64,000 bases of DNA from Tretioscincus oriximinensis (taxonomy: Eukaryota > Chordata > Lepidosauria > Squamata > Gymnophthalmidae): the NCBI GenBank assembly GCA_022410635.1, contig JAJVDF010000018.1, positions 792,411 through 856,410 on the forward strand, in the 5' to 3' direction. This document shows, in pieces, positions 61,326 to 64,000 of this stretch. The notes below the pieces were generated by a model. That model had not been told where the DNA came from. It did no database searches and saw nothing but the letters and a program-made list of their open reading frames with translations. How positions within the stretch are numbered: position 1 is the stretch's first letter; every line of letters starts with the position of its first letter. The position numbers were made by a program, and so were the translations under genes.

Positions 61326-62253
61326 GTGAAATGTTACTGCTTGACAGGTGCCTGGAGGCAGTGATGGGCTGGATGGGGGCCAATAAATTGAAGCTGAATC
61401 CAGACAAGACGGAGGTGCTGTGTGTTGGAGCATCCCGGGTTCGTGAAGTGGGGAGGCACCCTGTCCTGGGTGGGGTAGAATTACCCTATAAGGGATGGGT
61501 GCGAAATCTTGGGGTGCTTCTGGACTCTGCACTGACACTTGAAAATCAGGTGGAGGCAGTGGCCAGGAGTGCCTACTTCCAGTTACGTCTGGTTCGCCAG
61601 TTACGGCCACTTCTGAACAGGGATGATCTAGCCACAGTAATCCATGCTCTGGTAACTTCCAGATTGGACTATTGTAATGCGCTCTATATGGGGCTGCCCT
61701 TGAAAACGGTTCGGAAGCNACANCTGGTGCNGAATGCAGCCGCTAGACTGCTGACAGGGACAGCTGGCCGGACACACATCACACCGGTCTTGAAAGAGCT
61801 GCACTGGCTGCCCATTCGCTACCGAGCCCAATTCAAGGTTTTGACTTTAACTTACAAGGCCCTAAATAACTTGGGCCCCAAATATCTAAAGGAACGCCTT
61901 CTTCCATACCAACCTGCCCATGCCTTAAGATCTGCAGGAGAGGCCCTCCTGGTTGTACCACCCCTTTCAACAGCCAGTGGAGTGGGAACCCGNGTTAGGG
62001 CCTTCTCAGTGGTTGCCCCTTGTCTTTGGAACAATCTCCCCCTCGAGGTGCATCTATCATCATCAGTGTACTCTTTTAGAAGGTCCTTGAAGACGCACCT
62101 CTTTTGCCTGGCCTTTGGCTGAAGAAATGCCATCTCTATCCCTACTTTTAATATTGTTTTATACTTTTTTAATTTTTGTATTGATGTTTTACTGTTTTTG
62201 CCGCCCTGAGACCTTTGGGTATAGGGCGGGGTATAAGTATAAATAAATAAATA
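61326..62253 (+). mobile_element. L2-clade LINE, 3' fragment, longest copy
   Basis: 5'-truncated L2-clade element of ~930 bp: the last ~263 codons of ORF2, a ~130-bp 3' UTR ending in the block gccgccctgagacctttggg with its short inverted partner, and (AAAT)n. It supplies the reference for all the L2 tails in this window. Confidence 0.95.
61331..62122 (+). pseudogene. L2 ORF2 protein, C-terminal third
   Basis: The C-terminal end of the L2 reverse-transcriptase/endonuclease polyprotein, just downstream of the catalytic YADD box, which is missing by truncation. The 263-residue frame begins with LDRCLEAVMGWMGANKLKLN and DKTEVLCVGASR, the thumb region where a NKLKLNPDKTE-type motif is conserved in L2/CR1 LINEs. 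It continues through SRLDYCNALYMGLP, NAAARLLTGTAGRTHITPVL, ELHWLPIRYRAQFKVLTLTY and KALNNLGPKYLKERLLPYQP, ending in HLFCLAFG. Apart from five ambiguous bases the frame is open to its natural stop, which implies a young insertion. It has no start of its own: the ATG at 61331 is internal to the original ORF. Not functional alone. Confidence 0.93.
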
Positions 62254-62255
62254 AA

Positions 62256-62625
62256 TTCTGGTATTGTCATGGGTGCATTTGAAAAGTGTAGTACACAGGC
62301 ATCTTGGCATCAGCAACCCATGGAGATCTGTAGATGCAAAAGATGAGGAAGAGTTGTAGTTGTTTTTTTTATCAGTCTCAGCTGACGTTCTGCTATTATA
62401 ATACCATTGCTGCTTATGCATACTTATAAGCATGTGCTTTGCTTTATCCTAGCAAACACAAAAACCCACTTCTGGGTTCAAAGAAACATCCCCAGCTGGA
62501 AACACCATAATCAAAGGATAAAGTTGCAGACAGTTCAGACATATAGTCAGTAAGCCAGGAATACAGTAATAGCATTATGTGCTTGCCAATCTGGAGCATG
62601 CAGTTTCTGCCATTATGCGGCTCTT
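62256..62625. other. Non-coding sequence
   Basis: No feature recognised. Confidence 0.6.
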
Positions 62626-62655
62626 CCCCCCCCCCTTTTTTTTGGGGGGGGGGGG
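62626..62655. repeat. C10-T8-G12 foldback homopolymer tract
   Basis: Ten C, eight T and twelve G in succession form a self-complementary hairpin; one more TT/AA pair extends the stem outside. Confidence 0.9.
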
Positions 62656-62701
62656 AATTCAGAATATTAAATTTTATGAGACAACAAGAGGTATTCAAGT
62701 G

Positions 62702-62927
62702 CAGTGGTGGACTGGCCATAGGAGCAGGTCACCCGATGGCAAGCGGGCCCTTGATTCAGGGGCCTTTGTGGAACCTTCCCCCCATGTGCAGGTGTAGCTG
62801 GGTCTGTGACACTTCTTGAAATGCGTATATGGATTTGCATACATGCTGGGCAGGTAATTTGGCATATGGTATCTGTGTACCACCACCCGCATGAGGGGGG
62901 GGGGCTTCATCTCCCAGTCCACTACTG
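62702..62927. mobile_element. hAT-type non-autonomous element, 226 bp
   Basis: Terminal repeats cagtggtggactgg and ccagtccactactg match at 13 of 14 positions. Exact 8-bp duplications ttcaagtg flank at 62694-62701 and 62928-62935. A G10 run is at 62895-62904. No coding capacity; the element must have been mobilised in trans. Confidence 0.9.
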
Positions 62928-63079
62928 TTCAAGTGGTATCTTCCTGCTGCAAATTGATGGGACTGAGTTGTCTTATGGCACAAACAACAAAACAAAAAGA
63001 GGCATTTGGCTTGAAGCAGGGAAGTTTGAAGAGTATATAATCAAAGGGTTATGCAGCTGTATTTTCCATATTGTCTAAT

Positions 63080-63366
63080 AGTAAATATGAGGGCAAGGCC
63101 TATTTCTGAATGGTCTCTTACTTTGCAGCTTGTAGCTTATCCTTCACTCACTGAGTTTCAGGGAGTAATTTGCATATTCCTGGTGCATGCTGGGAAGAAG
63201 CTAAAAAACTCACCGCAAAGCAAAAGAACACTGGATTTGGTGACCAGGGAAGCAGAGGAATTCACCAGCCCATGTGCTTAACGCTACGTGAACTTTTATA
63301 CATAGAAAGTTAAAATCTCTTCAGTGAAAAGCTGTTTAAAAAATCTCAGCTTCTTTCTTTAAACAA
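63080..63366 (+). mobile_element. CR1 LINE 5' UTR (probable)
   Basis: Sequence upstream of CR1 ORF1, including ggtgcatgctgggaagaagc and ggtgaccagggaagcagagg. Full-length CR1 elements carry an internal promoter in this region. The 5' boundary is uncertain, because I cannot see a target-site duplication with the 3' end outside the window. Confidence 0.6.
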
Positions 63367-64000
63367 ATGGAAGAGAAGAGCGACCTCATGGTCTTTTGCA
63401 GTGAATGTAATATATTTACAGTACTGCCAGAAGAGAAGACAAACTTCTCCTGCCACAAATGCAAGCTTGTATCACTGCTGAAAGAAAAGGTGCAAAGTCT
63501 CGAAGAGAGAGTGTCCACTCTGAAACTCATTAGGGATGCAGAGGACCAAACCAAAGAGCCCCTTCTGATTCATGAAGAGAAAGAAAATCCTATCCTATCA
63601 GTAGAAGCAGCAGAATGGAAACATGTGACTCAGACAAGAANNAGAGATAGGAAGCTATCTGCACCTATACAGCTTAACAACCGATACCAGGTTCTCATGC
63701 AAGAGAACAACGAAGAGAACCAAAATGATATATTTAGATCACCTATAAAGATCAGTCCATTTAGAACTCCGAAACCTCTTGAACTGAGGAAATGAACTGC
63801 CCCAGAGCAGGAGAAGAAAAAGAGAGTAGTGGTTGTGGGGGATTCCCTATTGAAAGGAACAGAAGTAGCTGTGTGCAGATCTGGCATAACTTCACGAGAG
63901 ATATGCTGTCTTCCAGGAGCACCAATCAAAGATGTGTCTGACAGGCTGCCAAGACTTTTTCGTCCTACAGGTGACTACCCATTTCTGTTGATACATATAG
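63367..64000 (+). pseudogene. CR1 ORF1 protein (zinc-finger/esterase type), partial
   Basis: ORF1 of CR1 encodes the nucleic-acid-binding partner of the reverse transcriptase. From the ATG at 63367 the frame begins MEEKSDLMVFCSECN and contains a paired-cysteine motif (C-x2-C at residues ~11-14 and C-x2-C at ~30-33) like the PHD-type finger of the family. A charged heptad-like segment (LLKEKVQSLEERVSTLKL) follows and probably forms a coiled coil. A TGA at 63793-63795 interrupts the frame. Beyond it, in the same frame, comes RVVVVGDSLLKGTE, the GDS block of the SGNH-type esterase domain, then SREICCLPGAPIKDVSDRLP. The sequence runs off the window end. Two ambiguous bases (63641-63642) do not shift the frame. 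One stop only, so possibly young; 3' completeness is unknown. Confidence 0.88.

Noticed and set aside
61176..61610. 144-codon minus-strand proline-rich open frame
   Set aside because: It is antisense to the L2 reverse-transcriptase frame, which is clearly the real coding strand.
1..64000. Endogenous retrovirus or LTR retrotransposon
   Set aside because: I looked for paired LTRs, primer-binding sites and gag/pol motifs and found none; reverse-transcriptase remnants belong to CR1 and L2.
1..64000. CRISPR array or bacterial-type operon
   Set aside because: No regularly spaced repeats and no prokaryotic gene organisation; the repeats are vertebrate transposons and microsatellites.

Overview
This is 64 kb of AT-rich vertebrate DNA with no host protein-coding exon, rRNA, tRNA or CRISPR feature that I can recognise. 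Its repeats point to a sauropsid, most likely a squamate or other lepidosaur. They comprise two CR1 LINE types with octamer 3' tails, an L2-clade LINE, a tRNA-derived SINE carrying an L2-like tail, a Penelope-like element (PLE), a Tc1-like transposon and short hAT-type elements. The species cannot be fixed from the sequence. The window looks intergenic or intronic. Scattered N calls and one 125-N gap (22540-22664) show that it is draft assembly.

Layout. 0-13 kb is mostly single-copy sequence with one CR1 tail, short L2 tails, one SINE and an unexplained inverted/direct repeat at 9.56-9.93 kb. 13.5-24.6 kb is a CR1-rich stretch. Its centre is a minus-strand CR1 (22.0-23.8 kb) split by a PLE that has inverted terminal copies, hammerhead-like cores and a 12-bp target-site duplication; an unclassified terminal-inverted-repeat element follows at 24.1 kb. 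24.6-41 kb is sparse: an L2 reverse-transcriptase relic, SINEs, a hAT-type element with a GC-rich minisatellite at 33.5 kb and a (GAT)28 tract. 41-50 kb holds CR1 tails, two hAT-type elements, SINE pieces and an unclassified repeat family present twice. 50-64 kb contains another PLE fragment, two hAT-type elements, a near-complete Tc1-like transposon with a CR1 inside it, the longest L2 fragment, and the 5' part of a CR1 whose ORF1 runs off the end of the window.

How the parts relate. The L2 reverse transcriptase probably mobilised the SINE at 30.6 kb, because they share the 3' tail. Two L2 copies differ at roughly 3 percent of aligned bases, so L2 was probably active recently. Nesting gives a relative order: CR1 then PLE at 23 kb, and Tc1 then CR1 at 58 kb. 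Five short elements have CAG/TA-type ends and 8-bp duplications (one of them worn), as expected for hAT transposition, but no hAT transposase is present, so they would have moved in trans. All coding remnants belong to transposable elements and all are truncated or broken.
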